In this document: piece after piece, positions 31,252 to 41,184 of the stretch
Layout of the letters: each line of letters begins with the position of its first letter
How positions within the stretch are numbered: the first letter of the stretch is position 1
Assembly: GCA_003427395.1 (NCBI GenBank)
Contig: BFEA01000369.1
Coordinates: 506,297-553,049, forward strand
DNA length: 46,753 bases
Source: Chara braunii
Lineage: Eukaryota > Streptophyta > Charophyceae > Charales > Characeae
Reading direction: 5' to 3'
Notes under the pieces: generated by a model
Databases searched by the model: none
The model's input: only the letters and a program-made list of their open reading frames with translations
Told to the model about the DNA's origin: nothing
Program-made: the position numbers and the translations under genes

Positions 31252-33750
31252 TTCCGCCCGCAGCTCCTGCTATTCAGACAGCAAAATCCATCCGTTTTTT
31301 CTATGATCTGAGCTTTGCTTCGGGTGTGCAACGACTGAAAAACCCCAGTTCGTCTCTTCTCTCGCTCGAATTCGCTCACAAATTAGCGAAATATGCCCGT
31401 TTTCCTCTTTCTTTTCCTCTGCTCGACACCTCCGCGCAGCCTCTTCTCCACTAACCCCCCATTCTACTAATTTTCTTCCTAAACTAACGTTATACTTGAA
31501 CTCGCCTGACCCCAAGACCCCTACTTACCCTCTCGTCCAACCTGTTTTCATCATGAAACGAGCGGGCTATGCGTCCTTCACCTCCACCATAGCCACTTTC
31601 CCCGTCGTTGTACTCCTCCCCGCTGTGCATGCACCCAATGCCAGTTCTCGTCCCAACTCACTCCATCGTTTTTAACACCCCGTCTGCCTCCTGCGCATGC
31701 ACCTAACATGGACCTCTGTCCAGATTCACTCTTCTCCACCTCCCCCACATCTTCATCTGCACATGGCGCCCTAGTCCAGCCGGGTTCATTCCCGCATGCA
31801 TCCGGCGCGGTTTTGCGTCCGTATTCAGTCCGTTTCTTTGTTCCCCCCTTTGCTGCCCTCGTATGCCCCTGACTCTCCTTCGTTTTTGCTTTCTTCTGGT
31901 CTGTTGCCCGTGGCTAGCTCCTCCCACTGCCTGTTGCCTATCTCTCCCTCACCTGCTAGCGCTCCGCCAGCGTTTGTCTTCACTAGCTTCTCGTCTGCCA
32001 TAGCTGAGCGCGGTGTATTCTTCTACTAACTTTCTACCTCTTGACTCCTACACTAAACTAAGGCCAGGTTCGGGGTCACCCTCCTTCAAAACCCCCCAAT
32101 CACTCCTTCCCTCGGCTGGATCTGATAAGGATCGAGTGAGCTATGCTCACTCGACTGCGCCCAATCTCGTCACCCCACCACTTTTGCCTCCTCCGAATGT
32201 ACCCGGCGCAGCCTTGCACCCGGGAGCATTCCTTTCACTCACCCTTTTCCTTACTGCTCGCTACGTCCACTCTGATCCTCGGATCTACCCTTTCTCCATC
32301 CCTCTTCATCTCTCGTGGCTTTGGGCTTAGCTCTCATCGCCCCTCCGTCCACACCAACTCAGTCTACACCCGGCGCAGTTCTTCGTCTTGGCCCTTCCTA
32401 CTTCCATGCACTGTCGGCCCGCCGGTACCTTAGCGTGGCCACCTCCTCTGCTGCTAGTGCTGCCTCTCCCTACGGCCTCCCATCTCGTCCCTCCGATACA
32501 CAGGCCCGACTCCAGCGGACTTGGGGGTAGCGGTCAGCCGGTTGCTCCAGCAGCCCCAGCTATCTGAGGGAACCGGCTACCAGTCGGTTTAATAGCCGTT
32601 TTTGTGAGCAGCTCGGCCCCCGCCTCCTAGAGGTACACTGGTGGTCCCCCCCCCACACGCACCGGGCCGCGTCCCATATGAAAAAAACGAAAATACATAT
32701 AAATAAAAAATAACAAATTAGAAATAAAAACAAAAAAAATCTTGAAAACGGCTGAGGAGGGAGGAGGACCATTGGTACTTGGTCCTCGGTCCTGCCCCGC
32801 GGGCCCACGGGCGGATCCCCCAACAAAAACTAAGGGGGATAGTCCCGCGGGACCCTCGACCCCTCAGTTCGCTCCATAGGTCTCCTTCGCTGCTCTGCTG
32901 CTCCCCTGCTCGCTGCTGGCCTCAATCCCAAGATCTGCCTGGTGAAAGTCTAGCACTATAACCAATAGGGCTAAGCCCAAGCCTGGACTAAGTGCGTGCC
33001 ACCCAACATGTAAACGGTAACTATGGCCAGCCCGGGCCTGCAGCAGCAACGTTGTGGCTGTTGCTTGATTTCATAGCAACCCCACGGCCCTGCATGCATG
33101 CTTTCGCTTTCTTAGGGGCAGGAAGTCACTAGGCCCGCACCGCCGTGTAAGTAGCCCCGCGACACTACGGCCAACAGGCCGAGGCTTCCCCATGCTACCT
33201 CTCCCTCGGGAAAGCCGCCCTTTTATTGCCTCCTTGCTGGAAAGGCCCGGCCTTTGCCCCAACTGAGCCTAAATCACGCCATCCTTGCTTNGCTCTGCCT
33301 GTNAGGCGTTCTACTACCAATAGTACACAGTCAAACTCTGCGCTCGCATACTCTGCACGGTGCGGCCTCGGACGTCGCCCATCGTGAGTCAAACGAAGTC
33401 TTCCTCTAGCCTCCGCTCCTGTCGATTAAACTCTGCACTGCTCGTACATCCGCCCACGCGCGCGAGGTTCGAAGCTCGCGCCGCGTTATCCGAGATTTTA
33501 ACCCGTTCCTAGCTTTAATCAAAGTAGAAAATCTTGCCGGCGGAAACGCCGACTTTATAGTATCAAAGTAAAATCATCATGCGCGCCTCAAACTGCGCGC
33601 TCACATACTCTCTACTTCCTGTCAACCATTCAGTCAACGAGAACCAAACACAACCGCAACTTCGCATGATATACTCAAATTCCGAACAAACCTTATCTTC
33701 TGTCACTTGCAAAAACCAGGGCGGATACCCTTGTAAGGGTGTTCGCGCCG
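31252..33750. repeat. Macro-satellite unit, copy 3 (truncated)
   Basis: It matches 14087 to about 16610 of copy 2. Similarity stops just after the short palindrome ACCCTTgtAAGGGT, where the sequence switches to an LTR-like fragment. The segment from about 32631 to 33466 is almost identical to 15485-16320, including two undetermined bases at matching places. Confidence 0.9.
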
Positions 33751-34064
33751 ACAGCGTACCCCATATTATGCTACAGCGATCGAGCAAACGCCCCCGACCG
33801 ACCTACCTCGACTCAGGCATGTAAAAGCCTTCGCACGTGGGCCGGTAGCTCAGCAGGGATACATCTACCTAAGGGTGGTGACAACCCCTTGGGTAGAGGT
33901 AAGTTGTACCTCGCGACGTCCCGACCTGTCGCAGGGCGTCGTGAGAGACATAGCACGCGCGCACGGTTGGAGTGGTGACTGGTTCTTTTCAGACGAAACA
34001 TCATGCGTGACACGACCGTGAGGTTCAGTGCTCCCAGCAGAGCGCGGGACCGCCGCGCGCGACA
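33745..34064 (+). mobile_element. Family A LTR fragment, plus orientation, inserted in or fused to family B pol
   Basis: It matches the reverse complement of about 22993-23300, with shared words such as tatgctaca, aaaagcc, gtagctc, aggtaag, cctcgcg and gcgtgac. It ends in gcgcgaca at 34064, the same kind of edge as at 22993, and abuts reverse-transcriptase coding sequence on its right. On its left it fuses to copy 3 of the macro-satellite near 33745, where both parents share a GGGYGTTCG-like word. Confidence 0.65.
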
Positions 34065-34537
34065 ACACTTTCACAAGGTTCCGCAACAAACGTCCTTATC
34101 TTTTCTTTGATGAATGCCACTATCTCCTCCTTCTCTTTTTGCGCATACTTCCATGAAGGCCTATCTTTCCAAGGCACGTGGGGGATCGAGTGGATCCGCG
34201 CGGGTTTGGCGTACCTTGGGTCGATCCTCCCTCTCTCAGAGTCATCAAAGGCTATGGCCTTGTCACAATCCCTTAGGGTTATAGCCACATACTCCTTCTC
34301 TCGTTCGGTGAGGTTCTCATCCCCTATGTCCATTTTCGCTCTCCTGTCGGCAGTGATTCTTTGCCCTTCGGTCTTCTTCCGCTTCCTGATGATATCGGCG
34401 ATCTCTTCCTCCGATATCGAAGTTTCCCTCGTTCTATCCCGACTGACTGCAGAGGGCTTTACTTTTTCTGCCACGGTTTTATGCTTTATAACTCCGCCGG
34501 CTAGGGGGATCCTTCCAAAAAAGACAGCCTTACGCAC
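34065..34537 (-). pseudogene. Start of pol (reverse transcriptase N-terminus), family B, truncated
   Basis: This frame overlaps the end of gag-pro by 37 bases and is entered by a predicted -1 frameshift. Visible text: a charged linker (SEEEIADIIRKRKK), LTEREKEYVAITLRD, then PARIHSIPHVPWKDRPS and KEEIVAFIKEKIRTFVAEP. The last two fit the segment just before the first conserved motifs of Ty3-type reverse transcriptase, where HxVPHxPW and xIxxFIxxKLxxGxIxPS-like text is expected. Coding sequence stops at 34065; the final 13 or so codons of the open frame (to 34025) come from the LTR fragment, not from pol. The catalytic YxDD region, RNase H and integrase are all absent, so it cannot be active. 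Confidence 0.75.
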
Positions 34538-36792
34538 CCGTCGAATTCTTCCTCGTCATCCTCTTTCTCGTACCCCACCTCATTGATTATAATTCGCCCC
34601 TCAGCATCCTCAACGTCCACCCGGTCCCCCGTGGGTTCTTTGTCAGTCAAGGGCGACTCTTCTAATCGGACCTGGCACACTCGTGACTTTGCTTCCTTCC
34701 TCCTTGGAATACTAGTCCGATTCCGCTCATCTTGAGCATCCACCGTCTTCAGAACCACTCGGATCCCGTTCGGACTTTGGATCGAGACGGTCTGACTTCC
34801 ATCGGGAAGGTCGACTGTGGTAGCGTGCACTGCGCTTAGCCAAGTTCTCCCAAGTATCAACTCGGAAGAACACTCTTTCACCGAGAAAATAAGGACCGTA
34901 GCTTCCACCCCTGCGACCTCAATCAAGGGGCTGTGACACACCCCTTCCGCCGGTTGGAGCTTGTTGTCCGCAACGACCATGGACATGGATACTCCTCTAT
35001 CCACCTCCAGCCCTAATTCCGTAGCGATAGAGTCTCTACACACGGTAGATTCACACCCATTGTCCACCAGGGCCCTCATCTTTTTCCCACCCACCACAGT
35101 TTGGAGCTGGCCACTCTCAAGCACATAAAATTTCTTAATCTCTTCTTCCGAGAAGAAGCTGACCGGCAGTTCTTCCATCGTGATTCGAGAAGACTGCACC
35201 TCCTCCTTGGCAGGTCCATCCCCTGAAACTGTAGGCCCTCCTGCGAGCAGAATTCTCACCTTCTTGGTGATGCTTAGGAGTTCGTCCCTAGCGCTCTTGC
35301 TGGTCGCCAAATACTCCAGGAGAGTGCATTGCATCGGCTGCATTAGAGTCCTTCGCAGGGGTGCAACCGTGTCTATTTCATCCAAGGTGCACTTCATCTC
35401 GAACTTCTTTGGTCCTTTCTTTCTAGGGGATTTTGGCGACGTGGGCTCTTCCTCCTTCCTCTCTTCCGTGACCTTGGCGTCAACCATTAGTTGGTCGTCG
35501 TCACCACTCCTTCTCCCTCCGCCTTCTGTTGCGACCTCTTTGCTTTTAGACGGCCCGGCCCCAACTTGGGTCCTTACTCTTAGGCAAGGTCCCTCTTCTT
35601 TGGGCTTGGTCTCAACGAACTTTATGCTTGACACCTGCGGCTCCCTTATGGACACACCTCCCGGTGCCTCCGTCATTTGGACGCGGGACGAGTTGGAGGT
35701 CCCACCAACCTCAAGTTTCTTTCCCAGTCTTGCTTCCTGAAGAGCTATCCTTTTGTCCACATTTATCTTCATCGAGGGATAGAAGGAGACCGCCTCTCCA
35801 TCATCTCCCCACACAACCCACTTATTCTCATTCAATTTTACCACCCCTAACCTTAGGGCTTCTGTAAGTTGAGGGCACTCCCGCTTGATGTGTCCTTCCT
35901 CATTGCAGTAGACACACCCGCTCCGAGGTGGTGGATTGCTTGCACGAGGGGTCACTAGAGGTGTCGTCACCATGGTCGTTGGAGGACCAGGCGGCAGCGG
36001 CGGTCTTGCCTGACTTATCTCGGGACGAGACCCCGCAGCCCTAGGTTGGGGAGGGTCTCCCCACCTTCCATCCCTCGCATCCTTCCAACGGAAATTCCCC
36101 CATTCCGAGACCCGACTTCCTCCAGTTTCTCGGTCGTTCCTCCAGTTCCCCTGGTTACTGGGTTCGTTCCTCCACCCTGGGGTTCCGCCTCCCCAGCGTT
36201 GGCCGGGAGGTACCGGAGGCTGCCTCTCGTTCCCGCGAGGTACGTCGTTCCTTTGAGTATACATACTCCGGAGCGCCATGTCGAGACTCTCCTTCATGTA
36301 CTCTCGCACATCTACTCCTCTCATGAAGACCACCTTGGCGACTCTATCGAAATTCGTCGAGTCTCTAGGAGCCCTCTCGAGAACCTTCTTCCTCTTCTCT
36401 TCAGGTAGGTGCAACATGAACATCACGCACCTGTCAACCTCGGAAAGCATCCCTCTATCCACCAAAGCTTGCGACAAACATTTAAATCTTCGAGTAAAAG
36501 CCACCAGGCTTTCTTGCTCCCCTCTCATGACCCGACGCAACCCTTCTATCGTGGGGATCAGATCGTGACACACGAAGATCCTCAATAAGTTGCTCTTGAA
36601 GGTCGTCCATCTCCCATCAGCAGGGTATATGGCCCTAATGACCTGGACCAGTTCCGGATCCGAATGTTGTATAAAGTGATCGATCCATTCCTTCTCCGAG
36701 AACTTTTTTCGGTAGGCGTAGCTCTCCCATTTTTCTACAAACCCGGTCACATCCCTTCCGTTGAAGTAGAGTGATTCCAGCCCCAGATTCAC
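34501..36792 (-). CDS. Gag-protease of Ty3-type LTR retrotransposon (family B)
   Basis: An open frame of 763 codons counted from a GTG at 36792. The frame stays open upstream to a TGA near 36898 without an ATG, so the true start is not known. Residues about 1-175 are a capsid-like gag segment (LYFNGRDVTGFVEKWE, later MFMLHLPEEKRKKVLERAP). A Pro/Arg/Gly-rich linker follows. A zinc knuckle of the CX2CX4HX4C form has Cys293, Cys296, His301 and Cys306. A charged linker follows, then a retropepsin-like domain with ALVDNGCES at about 574-582 and LILGRTWL at about 645-652. The usual Asp-Ser/Thr-Gly triad reads Asp577-Asn-Gly, an odd feature that may reduce activity. Gag should assemble particles and bind RNA, and the protease should cut the polyprotein. 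It is by far the longest intact frame in the window. Confidence 0.88.
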   Translation of the reverse strand: MNLGLESLYFNGRDVTGFVEKWESYAYRKKFSEKEWIDHFIQHSDPELVQVIRAIYPADGRWTTFKSNLLRIFVCHDLIPTIEGLRRVMRGEQESLVAFTRRFKCLSQALVDRGMLSEVDRCVMFMLHLPEEKRKKVLERAPRDSTNFDRVAKVVFMRGVDVREYMKESLDMALRSMYTQRNDVPRGNERQPPVPPGQRWGGGTPGWRNEPSNQGNWRNDRETGGSRVSEWGNFRWKDARDGRWGDPPQPRAAGSRPEISQARPPLPPGPPTTMVTTPLVTPRASNPPPRSGCVYCNEEGHIKRECPQLTEALRLGVVKLNENKWVVWGDDGEAVSFYPSMKINVDKRIALQEARLGKKLEVGGTSNSSRVQMTEAPGGVSIREPQVSSIKFVETKPKEEGPCLRVRTQVGAGPSKSKEVATEGGGRRSGDDDQLMVDAKVTEERKEEEPTSPKSPRKKGPKKFEMKCTLDEIDTVAPLRRTLMQPMQCTLLEYLATSKSARDELLSITKKVRILLAGGPTVSGDGPAKEEVQSSRITMEELPVSFFSEEEIKKFYVLESGQLQTVVGGKKMRALVDNGCESTVCRDSIATELGLEVDRGVSMSMVVADNKLQPAEGVCHSPLIEVAGVEATVLIFSVKECSSELILGRTWLSAVHATTVDLPDGSQTVSIQSPNGIRVVLKTVDAQDERNRTSIPRRKEAKSRVCQVRLEESPLTDKEPTGDRVDVEDAEGRIIINEVGYEKEDDEEEFDGCVRLSFLEGSP
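34516..34522 (-). promoter_or_regulatory. Candidate -1 ribosomal frameshift site (T TTT TTG)
   Basis: The minus strand reads TTTTTTG in the right phase (X XXY YYZ) within the gag-pro frame, 13 bases before its TAG stop (34501-34503). A -1 slip there enters the pol frame directly at GRIPLAGG. GC-rich sequence follows. The phase and place fit programmed frameshifting. Confidence 0.6.
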
Positions 36793-36889
36793 ATCGTAGT
36801 AGGGGACCCTTCGGTCGTCATATCGTCGGAAGTAAGGACCTTCCGCCGACCCATCTATGCTGGATCGTAAGGTTTGTACCAGCCTGGAT

Positions 36890-37797
36890 CTAAATCTTCA
36901 ACCCGAGGCCGAACCCTCGGAGGTCCCTAAGGATCCTCCTCACGGCGGCTCCTATCTCCCAGGTCTTCGTGTTTCCAACGCGTAGTTTCATGGCCCCTAA
37001 ACCCTCTCCATACATCTCTGTATCCTCCCACATTTCTTCCTGCCGCTTCTTCCTGTACACATGCGGATCCGGTTTCCTTCTCGACCCATCTTTGCGGCCT
37101 TCCCCCAATTTCCGTTGGTCAATTATCCCCCAACTCCCTCCTCGTTAGACTACCTTCTTCACCCCTCCTCGGTGCCCAGCACCCGGCCCTATCACGAGGG
37201 AACTCTTGCCCCTCGTCGGCCCTTTCTTCAATGTCCACTCGTCCTACCCATCGGGTTTCGATCGGGAAACCCCTCGTGACCTCCGTCACCCTTTCCCTTA
37301 CCGGTATTCGTGGTTCCACTTCCCAGTGCAATCGCTCTTCGGGACTCGCTCTCAGCTCTGTGGTTCTCTCCCCAAGGGGCCCCTCCGTGTGTTTTAAGGC
37401 CCTACCTATAGCCTCTGCTCCCTCGGCTACTCCTTCGGCCGACTTGCTCAATCTCGCTCCCAACTCGGTATCCTCCTCGGTCTGCCCCATGGCAGTGGTC
37501 TTTGGCGATCGGGCGATCCCGGGCTCAACCACACTTTCCATGTACCAACTTCTAGTCGCTTTTCTCCCTAGAGTCACTCCCTTGCCCTTCCGCCTCGTCA
37601 CTATCTTCCGAGCCTCTTCCTCCCTCCCTCGATTCTCGTTCCTCACTATCACTCTCAGACTTCTCGCTAGTCACAGTCCACCAAGAGTCACACACTTTTT
37701 TTTCCTCGCAAGCAACTAGTGCAAGGTTGGCAATCTCCATATCAGAAAAACCTCTAATCCCTTCCTGCGAACACCGTCTAATCAGGTCTCTATCCAC
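36890..37797 (-). pseudogene. Charged linker region upstream of gag, family B
   Basis: Three open frames in series (37797-37552, 37652-37119, 37108-36890), all rich in Glu, Arg, Ser and Lys. The first begins with an ordered-looking segment (EGIRGFSDMEIANLALVACEE) followed by an acidic Ser/Glu/Asp tail. No domain is recognised. Overlaps and small gaps between frames suggest one decayed ORF linking the repeated domain to gag, but that is inference. Confidence 0.4.
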
Positions 37798-37806
37798 TTC
37801 TCCGGC

Positions 37807-38407
37807 CTATCCCGAGAATAGGGGCTCAATGAAGTCGCCGACTAAAGCCCACCACTCGAAGTCTGTAAGTTCTAGAGACCCCCAACATAGGGTGAATAGT
37901 TCGTGCCCCTTTTCTTCTCCTAGGGGGAATTTCTCAATTACTTGCCCTCTAATTTGGACCTTCCTTACCGAGGCGTCGTCGGGGTAGAGCAAATAGTAGG
38001 CCAGCGGGGACTTCCCAGGTCCGTCTGTGGGCTGCTCGTGGGACTTCTCCCCTCCCTCGGTACTCAACCTTATCTAACACGCGCCCTTCCTCAGCTCCCC
38101 CTCTCAATTTTCCAAGTCGGGCTCGGACCTTTCCCGCGATACCCAAGGGGTCCCTGCCTCCTGCTAACTCGGTAGCAAAGAACTGCCTATCGTCGTGAGA
38201 CAAGAAAATCGCAGCCCTTCGCGTGTGGGTACCCTCCTTTGAGACTATTGAGAAACGAACTAGTGTTTCCTGCCCGTAGATTTCAAAGAACTCCGTAATA
38301 ACCTCCCCTTCTTCCTCAATCTTGGGGAGGGTCACTCCATACCTAGACCTTGACTTCCAAGCCCTTTCTAAGGTCCCGACATGGCTCCCCCTGTCGTATC
38401 TAATCAT
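37807..38407 (-). pseudogene. Accessory-domain copy, family B (most gag-proximal)
   Basis: Two overlapping frames (38407-37949 and 38067-37807). Block 1 reads AAIFLSHDDRQFFATELAGG, block 2 KVEYRGRGEVPRAAH, and the C-terminal part LAYYLLYPDDASVRKV to EWWALVGDFIEP. The same order of blocks is seen in the 5' ORF of family A. A frameshift near 38000 separates the halves. Function is unknown. Confidence 0.55.
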
Positions 38408-38409
38408 TG

Positions 38410-38905
38410 ACAGGCTTACCTTACCCGAGCCAATCTTTCTGCTGCCTCGACTAGAGAGTCCTCACACCTCTCTCAAGCGCCCTCGAGTATCGTCTGATGT
38501 AAAGCTTTCTCGTATTCTCCCGTCCTATCCCAGAAATGCGCCTCAACAAGGTGCACCTTGGCTTCGACCGGATTTCCAAGCCACCTAGAGTCCTCAAACT
38601 TCCTCTCGATTACTGCCAAAGATTCCCTTTACGTTCTAAAGAACCGTACTCTTTCCGCCTCCCTAATAAAGACTGAAAACCTAGCTAAGGTGGTCAAGGA
38701 CCTTCTTTTCCACAAGGCTAGTAGTCGGACCTCGACGAGAAAACTCTTCTCGGCACGAGCCACTTGGTCCTCTCCAAGGCCTGGGCTAAGCTCTGCTCCC
38801 CCTTCTACTTCGACCTTGGGGCCGTCGTCCCACGTTTCCAACTCCCAGGTTATCGAGTTAGAGGTGTAGGTAGCTATTATGCGTAACTCCGTCCTGCGAG
38901 CAGCC
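38410..38905 (-). pseudogene. Accessory-domain copy, family B, strongly degenerate
   Basis: The frame 38841-38629 includes LARFSVFIREAERVRFF, which sits where block 1 is expected. After a TAA the same frame runs on through RKFEDSRWLGNPVEAKVHLVE. Assignment rests on position in the tandem series and weak similarity only. Confidence 0.3.
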
Positions 38906-39090
38906 CCTCCTTTAAATCGTCGAGAATCTTAACCGTGGCCGTCTCAAGTATCTTGATCTTCCACAAAGACCCCGACCTCGCTCTTCTCTCCTCTTCCCAA
39001 CAAAGGGTCAGAATTCAATACACTTCCGCCCTTACCCTTTTTAGCCCCACCAGGTCTCTGGTGTCAAGTTCGCTCATGCCTCAACTTCCT

Positions 39091-39800
39091 TCACCGACAC
39101 GCAATCGCTATCCGTATGAGATCTGAGGGTTCCAATTCTTCTAACACCGATTCACAGATCTCTCCCAGGTACCTCCGCGAGACGGATGACACCCTTACGT
39201 GTTGGCCCCAACCCTCGAAGGCGTAGCTCAGGTCCTCTAGAGACGACCAATCATCTTGGTATGGATTTAGAAGGCACCATGACAGCAAGGCGTGCAAATC
39301 CGACCTCGTGAACCGAAATTGGTTCAAGATCAAGATCCTGCTGTCTACTTCCCTCTTGACCGATTCGGAGGGGTAAACCCGCTCAAGGATAAAACGAGGG
39401 ACTCCAACGGGGTCACTACCTTCCACCTTGCGTATGTCACCTGATATATCCTTTTGTCCTTCTCTCGAGGATTCACCTCCTCCACGAGAATCACCAGATG
39501 GCCTCGTACTGCTCGTGCGTCTAAGAGTGGGTCTTCCCCCAACTTCAAGTTTCGGACTGCCTCTAGGATGCCCTCTTTTGAAAGGAATATCGTGGCCTCT
39601 CCAATTACCAACCCCTCCTCGCTACTCACTGACAGCCGCACGAACGCCCTTCCTTGACGGATCTCGACCACTTCCTTTCGAATGACTTTCGTCTGACTCT
39701 TTTGATTCTCCCTGGGTAACGTAACGAGGACAACTTCCCCTTCTTCTTTTACAGGCTCTATCGAGGCCCAAAGAGTCTCGGGAATTCCCCTTATCATCAC
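39091..39800 (-). pseudogene. Accessory-domain copy, family B
   Basis: Frames 39800-39345 and 39426-39091 overlap, which implies one frameshift near 39400. Block 1 is ATIFLSKEGILEAVRNLKLG and block 2 is QVTYARWKVVTPLES. The C-terminal half reads ILERVYPSESVKREV, then SDLHALLSWCLLNPYQDD at the block 3 position, ending EICESVLEELEPSDL. Without the frameshift the length would be close to 235 codons, like its neighbours. Confidence 0.55.
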
Positions 39801-39899
39801 CTCGTTCGAGCTTCGTATCCTCTCCGGTTTGCCACTTTCTCCTCCCCAAAGAGGCGGGCGTATGGGACGTCAGCGATGTACGCTCAGACCCCCTCAAAC

Positions 39900-40446
39900 T
39901 CTCTCAACCTTTCGAATACAGGTGCTAGTTCTCTCCTAGGGGGAACCCCGACGTCAACACACCGAGTGTAGAGCCAAAACAGCCCTTTCGTCCGCACCCC
40001 AGATTCTTAAGCAGCTCGGAGTATTGCTATCACTCTCCCTTCCGGGTCCTGCAGGAGCGAACGTGCCAGGAATTGGGGCAGGTTTGCGTGGAGCACCTTG
40101 GAAGCCCGAGGGACTTCACCCGGCTCGGCGAAGGACACCTGCGTCCACGACTCGAAGGTCCCCTTCTCGTAACCGCTTAATACCAGATCGTTCGCTACCT
40201 TCCTTGCAGACTCGCGGTATTCCGTATGGGTCTCTAGGCCGGTCACTAAACCCCTCCAAATTTCGGCCCACGTGTCCTCGTTGAGGAAGACCGTAGCTTG
40301 AACCTCGAGGAACCGACCATGAGGCGGGGCCCCCCTTTGCACCACTTCTTTCCAGGTAAGCCTGCGAGCTCGAACCCACACGTGATGACCCCCCCTTTCT
40401 CAACACTCATCCAGTAGGGCGTTAGATGAGGGTCTTCCGGGATCAA
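39900..40446 (-). pseudogene. Accessory-domain copy, family B, frameshifted
   Basis: The start lies in frame 40446-40246 (MSVEKGGVITCGFELAG). It shifts near 40350 into frame 40381-40007, which holds block 1 (ATVFLNEDTWAEIWRGLVTG) and block 2 (QVSFAEPGEVPRASKVL). Block 3, LFWLYTRCVDVGVPPRREL, is in a third frame at about 39990-39930. All three blocks are in the expected order. Confidence 0.55.
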
Positions 40447-40459
40447 GACCTAGCCTCCG

Positions 40460-41179
40460 TCACCGGCCTCTACTGTTTCCACCAATCCGTTTCTGCTGAG
40501 CGCAAATCTTACCATCTACAGATGTCGTTTTGAAGACCCACTCGCGGTACTTCTCAGGCGAGAGGGTGACCGACTCCTCGAGGGATCCTAGCCTCCTAAA
40601 AATGCCCCAAAGCTTCCCTCGTGGAGGGATCCCCTGGTCGATACAGTAAGTGTATAGTACCGACAGAGCTCTAGACGGCAGGCCTAACCCTCTTTCTCTC
40701 TCCAAGAGCTTGACTATTCTCTCCTCGTCCGTGCTCAAGAGCACAAAGCCCGGGGCCCTAGCGATCACCGGATAACTCGACCTTGGGAGCTCGCCCGCTC
40801 GAGCGAACCTTTCCTCCTCTATCGCCACGAAGCTAAACCTCCACCGGGTCCTAACTATCCACCTTTCCCTTACCCCTCTTGCCTCTCCGATTAATAGGTC
40901 CAGCCCACCTCCTTGGCCTAAGACCAGGGGTACTACAACCTTGGACCAAGCCTCTGGTTTGACGAAGACTATCGCCATGACTTTGAGATGCACCCCCGTC
41001 GTTCTAGCTTTCACTTCTTCCGACTCTATCCATACAAAATTTCCGCTGACCGTGATCTCTCTACCTTCCAGCCGCCTCCAATCGGGGATTTCCTCGTTGC
41101 TCTGAACCAAGCTATATACCCCTTGCTCGTCTAGAGGGGACTCGACAAACCTACCGATGTCCTTGTCAAATAGAACCAT
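40460..41179 (-). CDS. Accessory-domain ORF, family B (239 codons, intact)
   Basis: An ATG at 41179 opens 239 codons. I do not recognise the family. A likely beta-rich N-terminal part (ITVSGNFVWIESEEV) is followed by block 1 AIVFVKPEAWSKVVVPLVLG (about 90-109), block 2 around GELPRSSYPVIARAPGF, and block 3 ALSVLYTYCIDQGIPPRG (about 188-205). The layout matches the neighbouring ORF at 41185-41916 and the single ORF of family A. It starts 5 bases after the end of the upstream ORF, in a different frame. Whether it is translated on its own or was once part of a longer polyprotein is unclear. Confidence 0.5.
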   Translation of the reverse strand: MVLFDKDIGRFVESPLDEQGVYSLVQSNEEIPDWRRLEGREITVSGNFVWIESEEVKARTTGVHLKVMAIVFVKPEAWSKVVVPLVLGQGGGLDLLIGEARGVRERWIVRTRWRFSFVAIEEERFARAGELPRSSYPVIARAPGFVLLSTDEERIVKLLERERGLGLPSRALSVLYTYCIDQGIPPRGKLWGIFRRLGSLEESVTLSPEKYREWVFKTTSVDGKICAQQKRIGGNSRGR

Positions 41180-41184
41180 TCATG

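Noticed and set aside
1-33750. Ribosomal intergenic spacer as the identity of the macro-satellite
   Set aside because: No 18S, 5.8S, 25S or 5S text was seen, while gag and LTR parts are present.
34025-34064. C-terminal end of the pol open frame (ARGGPALCWEH)
   Set aside because: These codons come from the LTR fragment, not from reverse transcriptase.
35180-35740. 186-codon plus-strand ORF opposite gag-pro
   Set aside because: It is the antisense shadow of the long gag-pro frame.
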